Below, piece after piece: positions 37,261-51,181 of a stretch of DNA of 64,000 bases (the first letter of the stretch is position 1; each line of letters opens with the position of its first letter). Origin of the DNA: Mesocentrotus franciscanus (Eukaryota; Echinodermata; Echinoidea; Camarodonta; Strongylocentrotidae); NCBI GenBank assembly GCA_037976565.1, contig CP137684.1, forward strand, positions 24,727,010-24,791,009, read 5' to 3'. Under the pieces are notes generated by a model. That model ran no database searches, was not told the origin of the DNA, and worked only from the letters and a program-made list of their open reading frames with translations. The position numbers and the translations under genes are program-made.

Positions 37261-37746
37261 GTAAGAATACTATGTCAAATTCGTGTCACTTTTACTTGCA
37301 ATGGTCAGAATGTTATCTGAAATGAGCGTCACCTTTTAGTGACATCTTTAAAAATTTTGGATTCTGAATGCTTTTAATTACAAGTTGTACTTGATCATTA
37401 GGTCCAAACGTTATTACAAAATTTAAATCCACTTCTTTTTCATAACATTACCCTTTTCATATTTATAATAACGATTCAATCTGAAATAAACATTCAACTT
37501 TCTAAAGTATTAGCAATGAAGAGTGACATTTTAAATCACTGTTTTCGTTTACAAATTTGAAATTTAATGTTTTTTTCCCCAAAGATGTCAATCTTTTGTA
37601 CATTGAAGATCCATAATAACTTTTTTTACAGTTTGAGAAAGTGGAGATACAAATAATTGTTACCGAATTTAGAGGAAAAACTGATTCATCTAGTCATTTA
37701 GAAAACTCTTGACTGCTATGGCTAAAATCTCTTTAACTTTTGCTAG

Positions 37747-37878
37747 ATGTTGACGAATGCTCTGTGGATGCATCGCTCTGTGAAAATGGAGAATGTGTGG
37801 ACTCTGACGGCTCTTACAGCTGTACATGTAACTCTGGATATGAATTAAGCACTGCTGATGGCGTTAGTACTTGCAACA
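37747..37878 (+). CDS. cbEGF exon, copy 62
   Basis: Consensus protein, Cys17 TGT. Intron marker TTATCTGAAATGAGCGTC; 616 bp to the next copy. Confidence 0.92.
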
Positions 37879-38362
37879 GTAAGAATACTATGTCAAATTC
37901 GTGTCACTTTTACTTGCAATGGTCAGAATGTTATCTGAAATGAGCGTCACCTTTTAGTGACATCTTTAAAAATTTTGGATTCTGAATGCTTTTAATTACA
38001 AGTTGTACTTGATCATTAGGTCCAAACGTTATTACAAAATTTAAATCCACTTCTTTTTCATAACATTACCCTTTTCATATTTATAATAACGATTCAATCT
38101 GAAATAAACATTCAACTTTCTAAAGTATTAGCAATGAAGAGTGACATTTTAAATCACTGTTTTCGTTTACAAATTTGAAATTTAATGTTTTTTTCCCAAA
38201 GATGTCAATCTTTTGTACATTGAAGATCCATAATAACTTTTTTTACAGTTTGAGAAAGTAGAGATACAAATAATTGTTACCGAATTTAGAGGAAAACTGA
38301 TTCATCTAGTCATTTAGAAAACTCTTGACTGCTATGGCTAAAATCTCTTTAACTTTTGCTAG

Positions 38363-38494
38363 ATGTTGACGAATGCTCTGTGGATGCATCGCTCTGTGAA
38401 AATGGAGAATGTGTGGACTCTGACGGCTCTTACAGCTGTACATGTAACTCTGGATATGAATTAAGCACTGCTGATGGCGTTAGTACTTGCAACA
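38363..38494 (+). CDS. cbEGF exon, copy 63
   Basis: Consensus protein, Cys17 TGT. The upstream intron has GAAAGTAGAGATAC rather than GAAAGTGGAGATAC, shared with copy 64. Confidence 0.92.
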
Positions 38495-38977
38495 GTAAGA
38501 ATACTATGTCAAATTCGTGTCACTTTTACTTGCAATGGTCAGAATGTTATCTGAAATGAGCGTCACCTTTTAGTGACATCTTTAAAATTTTTGGATTCTG
38601 AATGCTTTTAATTACAAGTTGTACTTGATCATTAGGTCCAAACGTTATTACAAAATTTAAATCCACTTCTTTTTCATAACATTACCCTTTTCATATTTAT
38701 AATAACGATTCAATCTGAAATAAACATTCAACTTTCTAAAGTATTAGCAATGAAGAGTGACATTTTAAATCACTGTTTTCGTTTACAAATTTGAAATTTA
38801 ATGTTTTTTTCCCAAAGATGTCAATCTTTTGTACATTGAAGATCCATAATAACTTTTTTACAGTTTGAGAAAGTAGAGATACATATAATTGTTACCGAAT
38901 TTAGAGGAAAACTGATTCATCTAGTCATTTAGAAAACTCTTGACTGCTATGGCTAAAATCTCTTTAACTTTTGCTAG

Positions 38978-39109
38978 ATGTTGACGAATGCTCTGTGGAT
39001 GCATCGCTCTGTGAAAATGGAGAATGTGTGGACTCTGACGGCTCTTACAGCTGTACATGTAACTCTGGATATGAATTAAGCACTGCTGATGGCGTTAGTA
39101 CTTGCAACA
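38978..39109 (+). CDS. cbEGF exon, copy 64
   Basis: Consensus protein, Cys17 TGT. The upstream intron has GATACATATAATTG, shared with the intron before copy 65. Confidence 0.92.
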
Positions 39110-39590
39110 GTAAGAATACTATGTCAAATTCGTGTCACTTTTACTTGCAATGGTCAGAATGTTATCTGAAATGAGCGTCACCTTTTAGTGACATCTTTAA
39201 AATTTTGGATTCTGAATGCTTTTAATTACAAGTTGTACTTGATCATTAGGTCCAAACGTTATTACAAAATTTAAATCCACTTTTTTTCATAACATTACCC
39301 TTTTCATATTTATAATAACGATTCAATCTGAAATAAACATTCAACTTTCTTAAGTATTAGCAATGAAGAGTGACATTTTAAATCACTGTTTTCGTTTACA
39401 AATTTGAAATTTAATGTTTTTTTCCCAAAGATGTCAATCTTTTGTACATTGAAGATCCATAATAACTTTTTTACAGTTTGAGAAAGTGGAGATACATATA
39501 ATTGTTACCGAATTTAGAGGAAAACTGATTCATCTAGTCATTTAGAAAACTCTTGACTGCTATGGCTAAAATCTCTTTAACTTTTGCTAG

Positions 39591-39722
39591 ATGTTGACGA
39601 ATGCTCTGTGGATGCATCGCTCTGTGAAAATGGAGAATGTGTGGACTCTGACGGCTCTTACAGCTGTACATGTAACTCTGGATATGAATTAAGCACTGCT
39701 GATGGCGTTAGTACTTGCAACA
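39591..39722 (+). CDS. cbEGF exon, copy 65
   Basis: Consensus protein, Cys17 TGT. The upstream intron has CTTTCTTAAGTATTAG, a private T. Confidence 0.92.
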
Positions 39723-40207
39723 GTAAGAATACTATGTCAAATTCGTGTCACTTTTACTTGCAATGGTCAGAATGTTATCTGAAATGAGCGTCACCTTTTA
39801 GTGACATCTTTAAAATTTTTGGATTCTGAATGCTTTTAATTACAAGTTGTACTTGATCATTAGGTCCAAACGTTATTACAAAATTTAAATCCACTTCTTT
39901 TTCATAACATTACCCTTTTCATATTTATAATAACGATTCAATCTGAAATAAACATTCAACTTTCTAAAGTATTAGCAATGAAGAGTGACATTTTAAATCA
40001 CTGTTTTCGTTTACAAATTTGAAATTTAATGTTTTTTTCCCCAAAGATGTCAATCTTTTGTACATTGAAGATCCATAATAACTTTTTTTACAGTTTGAGA
40101 AAGTGGAGATACAAATAATTGTTACCGAATTTAGAGGAAAACTGATTCATCTAGTCATTTAGAAAACTCTTGACTGCTATGGCTAAAATCTCTTTAACTT
40201 TTGCTAG

Positions 40208-40339
40208 ATGTTGACGAATGCTCTGTGGATGCATCGCTCTGTGAAAATGGAGAATGTGTGGACTCTGACGGCTCTTACAGCTGTACATGTAACTCTGGAT
40301 ATGAATTAAGCACTGCTGATGGCGTTAGTACTTGCAACA
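40208..40339 (+). CDS. cbEGF exon, copy 66
   Basis: Consensus protein, Cys17 TGT. The intron reads CTGAAAAGAGCGTC (TGA to AGA), removing the usual intronic stop; shared with copies 67, 69, 71 and 72. Confidence 0.92.
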
Positions 40340-40827
40340 GTAAGAATACTATGTCAAATTCGTGTCACTTTTACTTGCAATGGTCAGAATGTTATCTGAA
40401 AAGAGCGTCACCTTTTAGTGACATCTTTAAAATTTTTGGATTCTGAATGCTTTTAATTACAAGTTGTACTTGATCATTAGGTCCAAACGTTATTACAAAA
40501 TTTAAATCCACTTCTTTTTCATAACATTACCCTTTTCATATTTATAATAACGATTCAATCTGAAATAAACATTCAACTTTCTAAAGTATTAGCAATGAAG
40601 AGTGACATTTTAAATCACTGTTTTCGTTTACAAATTTGAAATTTAATGTTTTTTTTTTTCCCAAAGCTTTCAATCTTTTGTACATTGAAGATCCATAATA
40701 ACTTTTTTTACAGTTTGAGAAAGTGGAGATACAAATAATTGTTACCGAATTTAGAGGAAAACTGATTCATCTAGTCATTTAGAAAACTCTTGACTGCTAT
40801 GGCTAAAATCTCTTTAACTTTTGCTAG

Positions 40828-40959
40828 ATGTTGACGAATGCTCTGTGGATGCATCGCTCTGTGAAAATGGAGAATGTGTGGACTCTGACGGCTCTTACAG
40901 CTGTACATGTAACTCTGGATATGAATTAAGCACTGCTGATGGCGTTAGTACTTGCAACA
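40828..40959 (+). CDS. cbEGF exon, copy 67
   Basis: Consensus protein, Cys17 TGT. Intron AAAAGAG form; the upstream intron has a longer T run (near 40649). Confidence 0.92.
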
Positions 40960-41443
40960 GTAAGAATACTATGTCAAATTCGTGTCACTTTTACTTGCAA
41001 TGGTCAGAATGTTATCTGAAAAGAGCGTCACCTTTTAGTGACATCTTTAAAATTTTGGATTCTGAATGCTTTTAATTACAAGTTGTACTTGATCATTAGG
41101 TCCAAACGTTATTACAAAATTTAAATCCACTTCTTTTTCATAACATTACCCTTTTCATATTTATAATAACGATTCAATCTGAAATAAACATTCAACTTTC
41201 TAAAGTATTAGCAATGAAGAGTGACATTTTAAATCACTGTTTTCGTTTACAAATTTGAAATTTAATGTTTTTTTTCCCAAAGATTTCAATCTTTTGTACA
41301 TTGAAGATCCATAATAACTTTTTTTACAGTTTGAGAAAGTGGAGATACAAATAATTGTTACCGAATTTAGAGGAAAACTGATTCATCTAGTCATTTAGAA
41401 AACTCTTGACTGCTATGGCTAAAATCTCTTTAACTTTTGCTAG

Positions 41444-41575
41444 ATGTTGACGAATGCTCTGTGGATGCATCGCTCTGTGAAAATGGAGAATGTGTGGACT
41501 CTGACGGCTCTTACAGCTGTACATGTAACTCTGGATATGAATTAAGCACTGCTGATGGCGTTAGTACTTGCAACA
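41444..41575 (+). CDS. cbEGF exon, copy 68
   Basis: Consensus protein, Cys17 TGT. Intron AAATGAG form. Confidence 0.92.
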
Positions 41576-42057
41576 GTAAGAATACTATGTCAAATTCGTG
41601 TCACTTTTACTTGCAATGGTCAGAATGTTATCTGAAATGAGCGTCACCTTTTAGTGACATCTTTAAAAATTTTGGATTCTGAATGCTTTTAATTACAAGT
41701 TGTACTTGATCATTAGGTCCAAACGTTATTACAAAATTTAAATCCACTTCTTTTTCATAACATTACCCTTTTCATATTTATAATAACGATTCAATCTGAA
41801 ATAAACATTCAACTTTCTAAAGTATTAGCAATGAAGAGTGACATTTTAAATCACTGTTTTCGTTTACAAATTTGAAATTTAATGTTTTTTTCCCAAAGAT
41901 GTCAATCTTTTGTACATTGAAGATCCATAATAACTTTTTACAGTTTGAGAAAGTGGAGATACAAATAATTGTTACCGAATTTAGAGGAAAACTGATTCAT
42001 CTAGTCATTTAGAAAACTCTTGACTGCTATGGCTAAAATCTCTTTAACTTTTGCTAG

Positions 42058-42189
42058 ATGTTGACGAATGCTCTGTGGATGCATCGCTCTGTGAAAATGG
42101 AGAATGTGTGGACTCTGACGGCTCTTACAGCTGTACATGTAACTCTGGATATGAATTAAGCACTGCTGATGGCGTTAGTACTTGCAACA
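42058..42189 (+). CDS. cbEGF exon, copy 69
   Basis: Consensus protein, Cys17 TGT. Intron AAAAGAG form. Confidence 0.92.
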
Positions 42190-42672
42190 GTAAGAATACT
42201 ATGTCAAATTCGTGTCACTTTTACTTGCAATGGTCAGAATGTTATCTGAAAAGAGCGTCACCTTTTAGTGACATCTTTAAAATTTTGGATTCTGAATGCT
42301 TTTAATTACAAGTTGTACTTGATCATTAGGTCCAAACGTTATTACAAAATTTAAATCCACTTCTTTTTCATAACATTACCCTTTTCATATTTATAATAAC
42401 GATTCAATCTGAAATAAACATTCAACTTTCTAAAGTATTAGCAATGAAGAGTGACATTTTAAATCACTGTTTTCGTTTACAAATTTGAAATTTAATGTTT
42501 TTTTTCCCAAAGCTTTCAATCTTTTGTACATTGAAGATCCATAATAACTTTTTTACAGTTTGAGAAAGTGGAGATACAAATAATTGTTACCGAATTTAGA
42601 GGAAAACTGATTCATCTAGTCATTTAGAAAACTCTTGACTGCTATGGCTAAAATCTCTTTAACTTTTGCTAG

Positions 42673-42804
42673 ATGTTGACGAATGCTCTGTGGATGCATC
42701 GCTCTGTGAAAATGGAGAATGTGTGGACTCTGACGGCTCTTACAGCTGTACATGTAACTCTGGATATGAATTAAGCACTGCTGATGGCGTTAGTACTTGC
42801 AACA
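42673..42804 (+). CDS. cbEGF exon, copy 70
   Basis: Consensus protein, Cys17 TGT. Intron AAATGAG form; 620 bp to the next copy. Confidence 0.92.
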
Positions 42805-43292
42805 GTAAGAATACTATGTCAAATTCGTGTCACTTTTACTTGCAATGGTCAGAATGTTATCTGAAATGAGCGTCACCTTTTAGTGACATCTTTAAAATTT
42901 TGGATTCTGAATGCTTTTAATTACAAGTTGTACTTGATCATTAGGTCCAAACGTTATTACAAAATTTAAATCCACTTCTTTTTCATAACATTACCCTTTT
43001 CATATTTATAATAACGATTCAATCTGAAATAAACATTCAACTTTCTAAAGTATTAGCAATGAAGAGTGACATTTTAAATCACTGTTTTCGTTTACAAATT
43101 TGAAATTTAATGTTTTTTTTTTTCCCAAAGCTTTCAATCTTTTGTACATTGAAGATCCATAATAACTTTTTTTACAGTTTGAGAAAGTGGAGATACAAAT
43201 AATTGTTACCGAATTTAGAGGAAAAACTGATTCATCTAGTCATTTAGAAAACTCTTGACTGCTATGGCTAAAATCTCTTTAACTTTTGCTAG

Positions 43293-43424
43293 ATGTTGAC
43301 GAATGCTCTGTGGATGCATCGCTCTGTGAAAATGGAGAATGTGTGGACTCTGACGGCTCTTACAGCTGTACATGTAACTCTGGATATGAATTAAGCACTG
43401 CTGATGGCGTTAGTACTTGCAACA
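43293..43424 (+). CDS. cbEGF exon, copy 71
   Basis: Consensus protein, Cys17 TGT. Intron AAAAGAG form; the upstream intron T run is long, as before copy 67. Confidence 0.92.
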
Positions 43425-43908
43425 GTAAGAATACTATGTCAAATTCGTGTCACTTTTACTTGCAATGGTCAGAATGTTATCTGAAAAGAGCGTCACCTTT
43501 TAGTGACATCTTTAAAATTTTGGATTCTGAATGCTTTTAATTACAAGTTGTACTTGATCATTAGGTCCAAACGTTATTACAAAATTTAAATCCACTTCTT
43601 TTTCATAACATTACCCTTTTCATATTTATAATAACGATTCAATCTGAAATAAACATTCAACTTTCTAAAGTATTAGCAATGAAGAGTGACATTTTAAATC
43701 ACTGTTTTCGTTTACAAATTTGAAATTTAATGTTTTTTTCCCAAAGATGTCAATCTTTTGTACATTGAAGATCCATAATAACTTTTTTTACAGTTTGAGA
43801 AAGTGGAGATACAAATAATTGTTACCGAATTTAGAGGAAAAACTGATTCATCTAGTCATTTAGAAAACTCTTGACTGCTATGGCTAAAATCTCTTTAACT
43901 TTTGCTAG

Positions 43909-44040
43909 ATGTTGACGAATGCTCTGTGGATGCATCGCTCTGTGAAAATGGAGAATGTGTGGACTCTGACGGCTCTTACAGCTGTACATGTAACTCTGGA
44001 TATGAATTAAGCACTGCTGATGGCGTTAGTACTTGCAACA
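43909..44040 (+). CDS. cbEGF exon, copy 72
   Basis: Consensus protein, Cys17 TGT. Intron AAAAGAG form. Confidence 0.92.
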
Positions 44041-44522
44041 GTAAGAATACTATGTCAAATTCGTGTCACTTTTACTTGCAATGGTCAGAATGTTATCTGA
44101 AAAGAGCGTCACCTTTTAGTGACATCTTTAAAATTTTGGATTCTGAATGCTTTTAATTACAAGTTGTACTTGATCATTAGGTCCAAACGTTATTACAAAA
44201 TTTAAATCCACTTCTTTTTCATAACATTACCCTTTTCATATTTATAATAACGATTCAATCTGAAATAAACATTCAACTTTCTAAAGTATTAGCAATGAAG
44301 AGTGACATTTTAAATCACTGTTTTCGTTTACAAATTTGAAATTTAATGTTTTTTTCCCAAAGATGTCAATCTTTTGTACATTGAAGATCCATAATAACTT
44401 TTTACAGTTTGAGAAAGTGGAGATACAAATAATTGTTACCGAATTTAGAGGAAAAACTGATTCATCTAGTCATTTAGAAAACTCTTGACTGCTATGGCTA
44501 AAATCTCTTTAACTTTTGCTAG

Positions 44523-44654
44523 ATGTTGACGAATGCTCTGTGGATGCATCGCTCTGTGAAAATGGAGAATGTGTGGACTCTGACGGCTCTTACAGCTGTA
44601 CATGTAACTCTGGATATGAATTAAGCACTGCTGATGGCGTTAGTACTTGCAACA
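44523..44654 (+). CDS. cbEGF exon, copy 73
   Basis: Consensus protein, Cys17 TGT. Followed by a shortened intron (391 bp) with about 90 bp deleted near 44862-44872. Confidence 0.92.
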
Positions 44655-45045
44655 GTAAGAATACTATGTCAAATTCGTGTCACTTTTACTTGCAATGGTC
44701 AGAATGTTATCTGAAATGAGCGTCACCTTTTAGTGACATCTTTAAAATTTTTGGATTCTGAATGCTTTTAATTACAAGTTGTACTTGATCATTAGGTCCA
44801 AACGTTATTAGAAATTTTAAATCCACTTCTTTTTCATAACATTACCCTTTTCATATTCATAAAGATTTTTTCTTTTTCCCAAAGATGTCAATCTTTTGTA
44901 CATTGAAGATCCGTAATAACTTTTTTTACAGTTTGAGAAAGTCGAGATACAAATAATTGTTACCGAATTTAGAGGAAAACTGATTCATCTAGTCATTTAG
45001 AAAACTCTTGACTGCTATGGCTAAAATCTCTTTAACTTTTGCTAG

Positions 45046-45177
45046 ATGTTGACGAATGCTCTGTGGATGCATCGCTCTGTGAAAATGGAGAATGTGTGGA
45101 CTCTGACGGCTCTTACAGCTGTACATGTAACTCTGGATATGAATTAAGCACTGCTGATGGCGTTAGTACTTGCAACA
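45046..45177 (+). CDS. cbEGF exon, copy 74
   Basis: Consensus protein, Cys17 TGT. Only 523 bp after copy 73; its own splice signals are unchanged. Confidence 0.92.
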
Positions 45178-45658
45178 GTAAGAATACTATGTCAAATTCG
45201 TGTCACTTTTACTTGCAATGGTCAGAATGTTATCTGAAATGAGCGTCACCTTTTAGTGACATCTTTAAAATTTTGGATTCTGAATGCTTTTAATTACAAG
45301 TTGTACTTGATCATTAGGTCCAAACGTTATTACAAAATTTAAATCCACTTTTTTTCATAACATTACCCTTTTCATATTTATAATAACGATTCAATCTGAA
45401 ATAAACATTCAACTTTCTAAATTATTAGCAATGAAGTGACATTTTAAATCACTATTTTCGTTTACAAATTTGAAATTTAATGTTTTTTTTCCCAAAGCTT
45501 TCAATCTTTTGTACATTGAAGATCCATAATAACTTTTTTACAGTTTGAGAAAGTGGAGATACAAATAATTGTTACCGAATTTAGAGGAAAAACTGATTCA
45601 TCTAGTCATTTAGAAAACTCTTGACTGCTATGGCTAAAATCTCTTTAACTTTTGCTAG

Positions 45659-45790
45659 ATGTTGACGAATGCTCTGTGGATGCATCGCTCTGTGAAAATG
45701 GAGAATGTGTGGACTCTGACGGCTCTTACAGCTGTACATGTAACTCTGGATATGAATTAAGCACTGCTGATGGCGTTAGTACTTGCAACA
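45659..45790 (+). CDS. cbEGF exon, copy 75
   Basis: Consensus protein, Cys17 TGT. The following intron has TTTTTTTGTTTCTGAATG and ACGCGCAAAAGGCAC, a diverged local variant. Confidence 0.92.
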
Positions 45791-46276
45791 GTAAGAATAC
45801 TATGTCAAATTCGTGTCACTTTTACTTGCAATGGTCAGAATGTTATCTGAAATGAGCGTCACCTTTTAGTGACATCTTTAAAATTTTTTTGTTTCTGAAT
45901 GCTTTTAATTACAAGTTGTACTTGATCATTACGCGCAAAAGGCACTAAAAAAATTAAATCCACTTCTTTTTCATAACATTACCCTTTTCATAGTTATAAT
46001 AACGATTCAATCTGAAATAAACATTCAACTTTCTAAAGTATTAGCAATGAAGAGTGACATTTTAAATCACTATTTTCGTTTACAAATTTGAAATTTAATG
46101 TTTTTTTTCCCAAAGCTTTCAATCTTTTGTACATTGAAGATCCATTATAACTTTTTTACAGTTTGAGAAAGTGGAGATACAAATAATTGTTGCCGAATTT
46201 AGAGGAAAAACTGATTCATCTAGTCATTTAGAAAACTCTTGACTGCTATGGCTAAAATCTCTTTAACTTTTGCTAG

Positions 46277-46408
46277 ATGTTGACGAATGCTCTGTGGATG
46301 CATCGCTCTGTGAAAATGGAGAATGTGTGGACTCTGACGGCTCTTACAGCTGTACATGTAACTCTGGATATGAATTAAGCACTGCTGATGGCGTTAGTAC
46401 TTGCAACA
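46277..46408 (+). CDS. cbEGF exon, copy 76
   Basis: Consensus protein, Cys17 TGT. The upstream intron has TTGTTGCCGAATTTAG, combining family I and II markers. Confidence 0.92.
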
Positions 46409-46888
46409 GTAAGAATACTATGTCAAATTCGTGTCACTTTTACTTGCAATGGTCAGAATGTTATCTGAAATGAGCGTCACCTTTTAGTGACATCTTTAAA
46501 ATTTTGGATTCTGAATGCTTTTAATTACAAGTTGTACTTGATCATTAGGTCCAAACGACACTACAAAATTTAAATCCACTTCTTTTTCATAACATTACCT
46601 TTTCATATTTATAATAACGATTCAATCTGAAATAAACATTTAACTTTCTAAATTATTAGCAATGAAGAGTGACATTTTAAATCACTATTTTCGTTTACAA
46701 ATTTGAAATTTAATGTTTTTTTCCCAAAGCTTTCAATCTTTTGTACATTGAAGATCCATAATAACTTTTTTACAGTTTGAGAAGTGGAGATACAAATAAT
46801 TGTTACCGAATTTAGAGGAAAACTGATTCATCTAGTCATTTAGAAAACTCTTGACTGCTATGGCTAAAATCTCTTTAACTTTTGCTAG

Positions 46889-47020
46889 ATGTTGACGAAT
46901 GCTCTGTGGATGCATCGCTCTGTGAAAATGGAGAATGTGTGGACTCTGACGGCTCTTACAGCTGTACATGTAACTCTGGATATGAATTAAGCACTGCTGA
47001 TGGCGTTAGTACTTGCAACA
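46889..47020 (+). CDS. cbEGF exon, copy 77
   Basis: Consensus protein, Cys17 TGT. Last copy with the CTCTTTAACTTTTGCTAG tract. Confidence 0.92.
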
Positions 47021-47501
47021 GTAAGAATACTATGTCAAATTCGTGTCACTTTTACTTGCAATGGTCAGAATGTTATCTGAAATGAGCGTCACCTTTTAGT
47101 GACATCTTTAAAATTTTGGATTCTGAATGCTTTTAATTACAAGTTGTACTTGATCATTAGGTCCAAAAGTTATTACAAAATTTAAATCCAATTCTTTTTC
47201 ATAGCATTACCCTTTTCATATTTATAATAACGATTCAATCTGAAATAAACATTTAACTTTCTAAATTATTAGCAATGGAGAGTGACATTTTTAATCACTA
47301 TTTTCGTTTACAAATTTGAAATTTAATGTTTTTTTCCCAAAGCTTTCAATCTTTTGTACATTGAAGATCCATTATAACTTTTTTACAGTTTGAGAGAGTG
47401 GAGATACAAATAATTGTTACCGAATTTAGAGGAAAACTGATTCATCTAGTCATTTAGAAAACTCTTGACTGCTATGGCTAAAATCTTTTAACTTTTGCTA
47501 G

Positions 47502-47633
47502 ATGTTGACGAATGCTCTGTGGATGCATCGCTCTGTGAAAATGGAGAATGTGTGGACTCTGACGGCTCTTACAGCTGTACATGTAACTCTGGATATGAAT
47601 TAAGCACTGCTGATGGCGTTAGTACTTGCAACA
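47502..47633 (+). CDS. cbEGF exon, copy 78
   Basis: Consensus protein, Cys17 TGT. Acceptor tract CTTTTAACTTTTGCTAG; the upstream intron has AATGGAGAGTG again. Confidence 0.92.
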
Positions 47634-48113
47634 GTAAGAATACTATGTCAAATTCGTGTCACTTTTACTTGCAATGGTCAGAATGTTATCTGAAATGAGC
47701 GTCACCTTTAGTGACATCTTTAAAATTTTGGATTCTGAATGCTTTTAATTACAAGTTGTACTTGATCATTACGTGCAAAAGGCACTACAAAATTTAAATC
47801 CACTTCTTTTTCATAGCATTACCCTTTTCATATTTATAATAACGATTCAATCTGAAATAAACATTTAACTTTCTAAATTATTAGCAATGGAGAGTGACAT
47901 TTTTAATCACTATTTTCGTTTACAAATTTGGAATTTAATGTTTTTTCCCAAAGATTTCAATCTTTTGTACATCGAAGATCCATTATAACTTTTTTACAGT
48001 TTGAGAGAGTGGAGATACAAATAATTGTTACCGAATTTAGAGGAAAACTGATTCATCTAGTCATTTAGAAAACTCTTGACTGCTATGGCTAAAATCTGTT
48101 TAACTTTTGCTAG

Positions 48114-48245
48114 ATGTTGACGAATGCTCTGTGGATGCATCGCTCTGTGAAAATGGAGAATGTGTGGACTCTGACGGCTCTTACAGCTGTACATGTAACT
48201 CTGGATATGAATTAAGCACTGCTGATGGCGTTAGTACTTGCAACA
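48114..48245 (+). CDS. cbEGF exon, copy 79
   Basis: Consensus protein, Cys17 TGT. First copy with the CTGTTTAACTTTTGCTAG tract, kept to the gap. Confidence 0.92.
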
Positions 48246-48725
48246 GTAAGAATACTATGTCAAATTCGTGTCACTTTTACTTGCAATGGTCAGAATGTTA
48301 TCTGAAATGAGCGTCACCTTTAGTGACATCTTTAAAATTTTTGGATTCTGAATGCTTTTAATTACAAGTTGTACTTGATCATTAAGTCCAAACGACACTA
48401 CAAATTTAAATCCACTTCTTTTTCATAACATTACAGTTTTTATATTTATAATAACGATTCAATCTGAAATAAGACATTTAACTTTCTAAATTATTAGCAA
48501 TGGAGAGTGACATTTTAAATCACTATTTTATTTTACAAATTTGAATTTAATGTTTTTTCCCAAAGCTTTCAATCTTTTGTACATTGAAGATCCATTATAA
48601 CTTTTTTACAGTTTGAGAGAGTGGAGATACAAATAATTGTTGCCGAATTTAGAGGAAAACTGATTCATCTAGTCATTTAGAAAACTCTTGACTGCTATGG
48701 CTAAAATCTGTTTAACTTTTGCTAG

Positions 48726-48857
48726 ATGTTGACGAATGCTCTGTGGATGCATCGCTCTGTGAAAATGGAGAATGTGTGGACTCTGACGGCTCTTACAGCT
48801 GTACATGTAACTCTGGATATGAATTAAGCACTGCTGATGGCGTTAGTACTTGCAACA
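48726..48857 (+). CDS. cbEGF exon, copy 80
   Basis: Consensus protein, Cys17 TGT; 612 bp from copy 79, with a near-identical intron 5' half. Confidence 0.92.
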
Positions 48858-49340
48858 GTAAGAATACTATGTCAAATTCGTGTCACTTTTACTTGCAATG
48901 GTCAGAATGTTATCTGAAATGAGCGTCACCTTTAGTGACATCTTTAAAATTTTTGGATTCTGAATGCTTTTAATTACAAGTTGTACTTGATCATTAAGTC
49001 AAAACGACACTACAAAATTTAAATCCACTTCTTTTGCATAACATTACACTTTTTATATTTATAATAACGATTCAATCTGAAATAGACATTTAACTTTCTA
49101 AATTATTAGCAATGGAGAGTGACATTTTAAATCACTATTTTCGTTTACAAATTTGGAATTTAATGTTTTTTTCCCAAAGCTTTCAATCTTTTGTACATTG
49201 AAGATCCATTATAACTTTTTTACAGTTTGAGAGAGTGGAGATACAAATAATTGTTGCCGAATTTAGAGGAAAAACTGATTCATCTAGTCATTTAGAAAAC
49301 TCTTGACTGCTATGGCTAAAATCTGTTTAACTTTTGCTAG

Positions 49341-49472
49341 ATGTTGACGAATGCTCTGTGGATGCATCGCTCTGTGAAAATGGAGAATGTGTGGACTCTG
49401 ACGGCTCTTACAGCTGTACATGTAACTCTGGATATGAATTAAGCACTGCTGATGGCGTTAGTACTTGCAACA
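49341..49472 (+). CDS. cbEGF exon, copy 81
   Basis: Consensus protein, Cys17 TGT. The following intron introduces TTAAATTCATTACTTTTGC, typical of the last dozen units. Confidence 0.92.
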
Positions 49473-49955
49473 GTAAGAATACTATGTCAAATTCGTGTCA
49501 CTTTTACTTGCAATGGTCAGAATGTTATCTGAAATGAGCGTCACCTTTTAGTGACATCTTTAAAATTTTTGGATTCTGAATGCTTTTAATTACAAGTTGT
49601 ACTTGATCATTACGTGCAAAAGACACTAAAAAATTAAATTCATTACTTTTGCATTACAGTACACTCTGCCAATCATAATAACGATTCAAACTAAAATAGA
49701 CATTTAACTTTCTAAATTATTAGCAATGGAGAGTGACATTTTTAATCACTATTTTCGTTTACAAATTTGGAATTTAATGTTTTTTTCCCAAAGATTTCAA
49801 TCTTTTGTACATTGAAGATCCATTATAACTTTTTTTACTGTTTGAGAGAGTAGAGATACAAATAATTGTTGCCGATTTTAGAGGAAAAACTGATTCATCT
49901 AGTCATTTAGAAAACTCTTGACTGCTATGGCTAAAATCTGTTTAACTTTTGCTAG

Positions 49956-50087
49956 ATGTTGACGAATGCTCTGTGGATGCATCGCTCTGTGAAAATGGAG
50001 AATGTGTGGACTCTGACGGCTCTTACAGCTGTACATGTAACTCTGGATATGAATTAAGCACTGCTGATGGCGTTAGTACTTGCAACA
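49956..50087 (+). CDS. cbEGF exon, copy 82
   Basis: Consensus protein, Cys17 TGT. The intron returns to TTATGTCAAATGAGCGTC, a hybrid of both families. Confidence 0.92.
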
Positions 50088-50564
50088 GTAAGAATACTAT
50101 GTCAAATTCGTGTCACTTTTACTTGCAATGGTCAGAATGTTATGTCAAATGAGCGTCACCTTTTAGTGACATCTTTAAAATCTTTTGAATCTGAATGCTT
50201 TTAATTACAAGTTGTACTTGATCATGAAGTCAAACGACACTACAAAATTTAAATCCACTTCTTTTGCATAACATTACAGTTTTTAATTTATAATAACGAT
50301 TCAAACTAAAATAGACATTTAACTTTCTAAATTATTAGCAATGGAGAGTGACATTTTAAATCACTATTTTATTTTACAAATTTGGAATTTTTTTTTTCCC
50401 AAGCTTTCAATCTTTTGTACATTGAAGATCCATTATAACCTTTTTACAGTTTGAGAGAGTGGAGATACAAATAATTGTTACCGAATTTAGAGGAAAAACT
50501 GATTCATCTAGTCATTTAGAAAACTCTTGACTGCTATGGCTAAAATCTGTTTAACTTTTGCTAG

Positions 50565-50696
50565 ATGTTGACGAATGCTCTGTGGATGCATCGCTCTGTG
50601 AAAATGGAGAATGTGTGGACTCTGACGGCTCTTACAGCTGTACATGTAACTCTGGATATGAATTAAGCACTGCTGATGGCGTTAGTACTTGCAACA
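50565..50696 (+). CDS. cbEGF exon, copy 83
   Basis: Consensus protein, Cys17 TGT. Intron TTATGTCAAATGAGTGTC form. Confidence 0.92.
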
Positions 50697-51181
50697 GTAA
50701 GAATACTATGTCAAATTCGTGTCACTTTTACTTGCAATGGTCAGAATGTTATGTCAAATGAGTGTCACCTTTTAGTGACATCTTTAAAATCTTTTGAATC
50801 TGAATGCTTTTAATTACAAGTTGTACTTGATCATGAAGTCCAAACGACACTACAAAATTAAATCCACTTCTTTTGCATAACATTACAGTTTTTATATTTA
50901 TAATAACGATTCAATCTGAAAATAGACATTTAACTTTCTAAATTATTAGCAATGGAGAGTGCCATTTTAAATCACTATTTTATTTTACAAATTTGGAATT
51001 TAATGTTTTTTTCCCAAAGATTTCAATTTTTTGTACATTGAAGATCCATTATAACTTTTTTTACTGTTTGAGAGAGTGGAGATACAAATAATTGTTGCCG
51101 ATTTTAGAGGAAAAAGTGATTCATCTAGTCATTTAGAAAACTCTTGACTGCTATGGCTAAAATCTGTTTAACTTTTGCTAG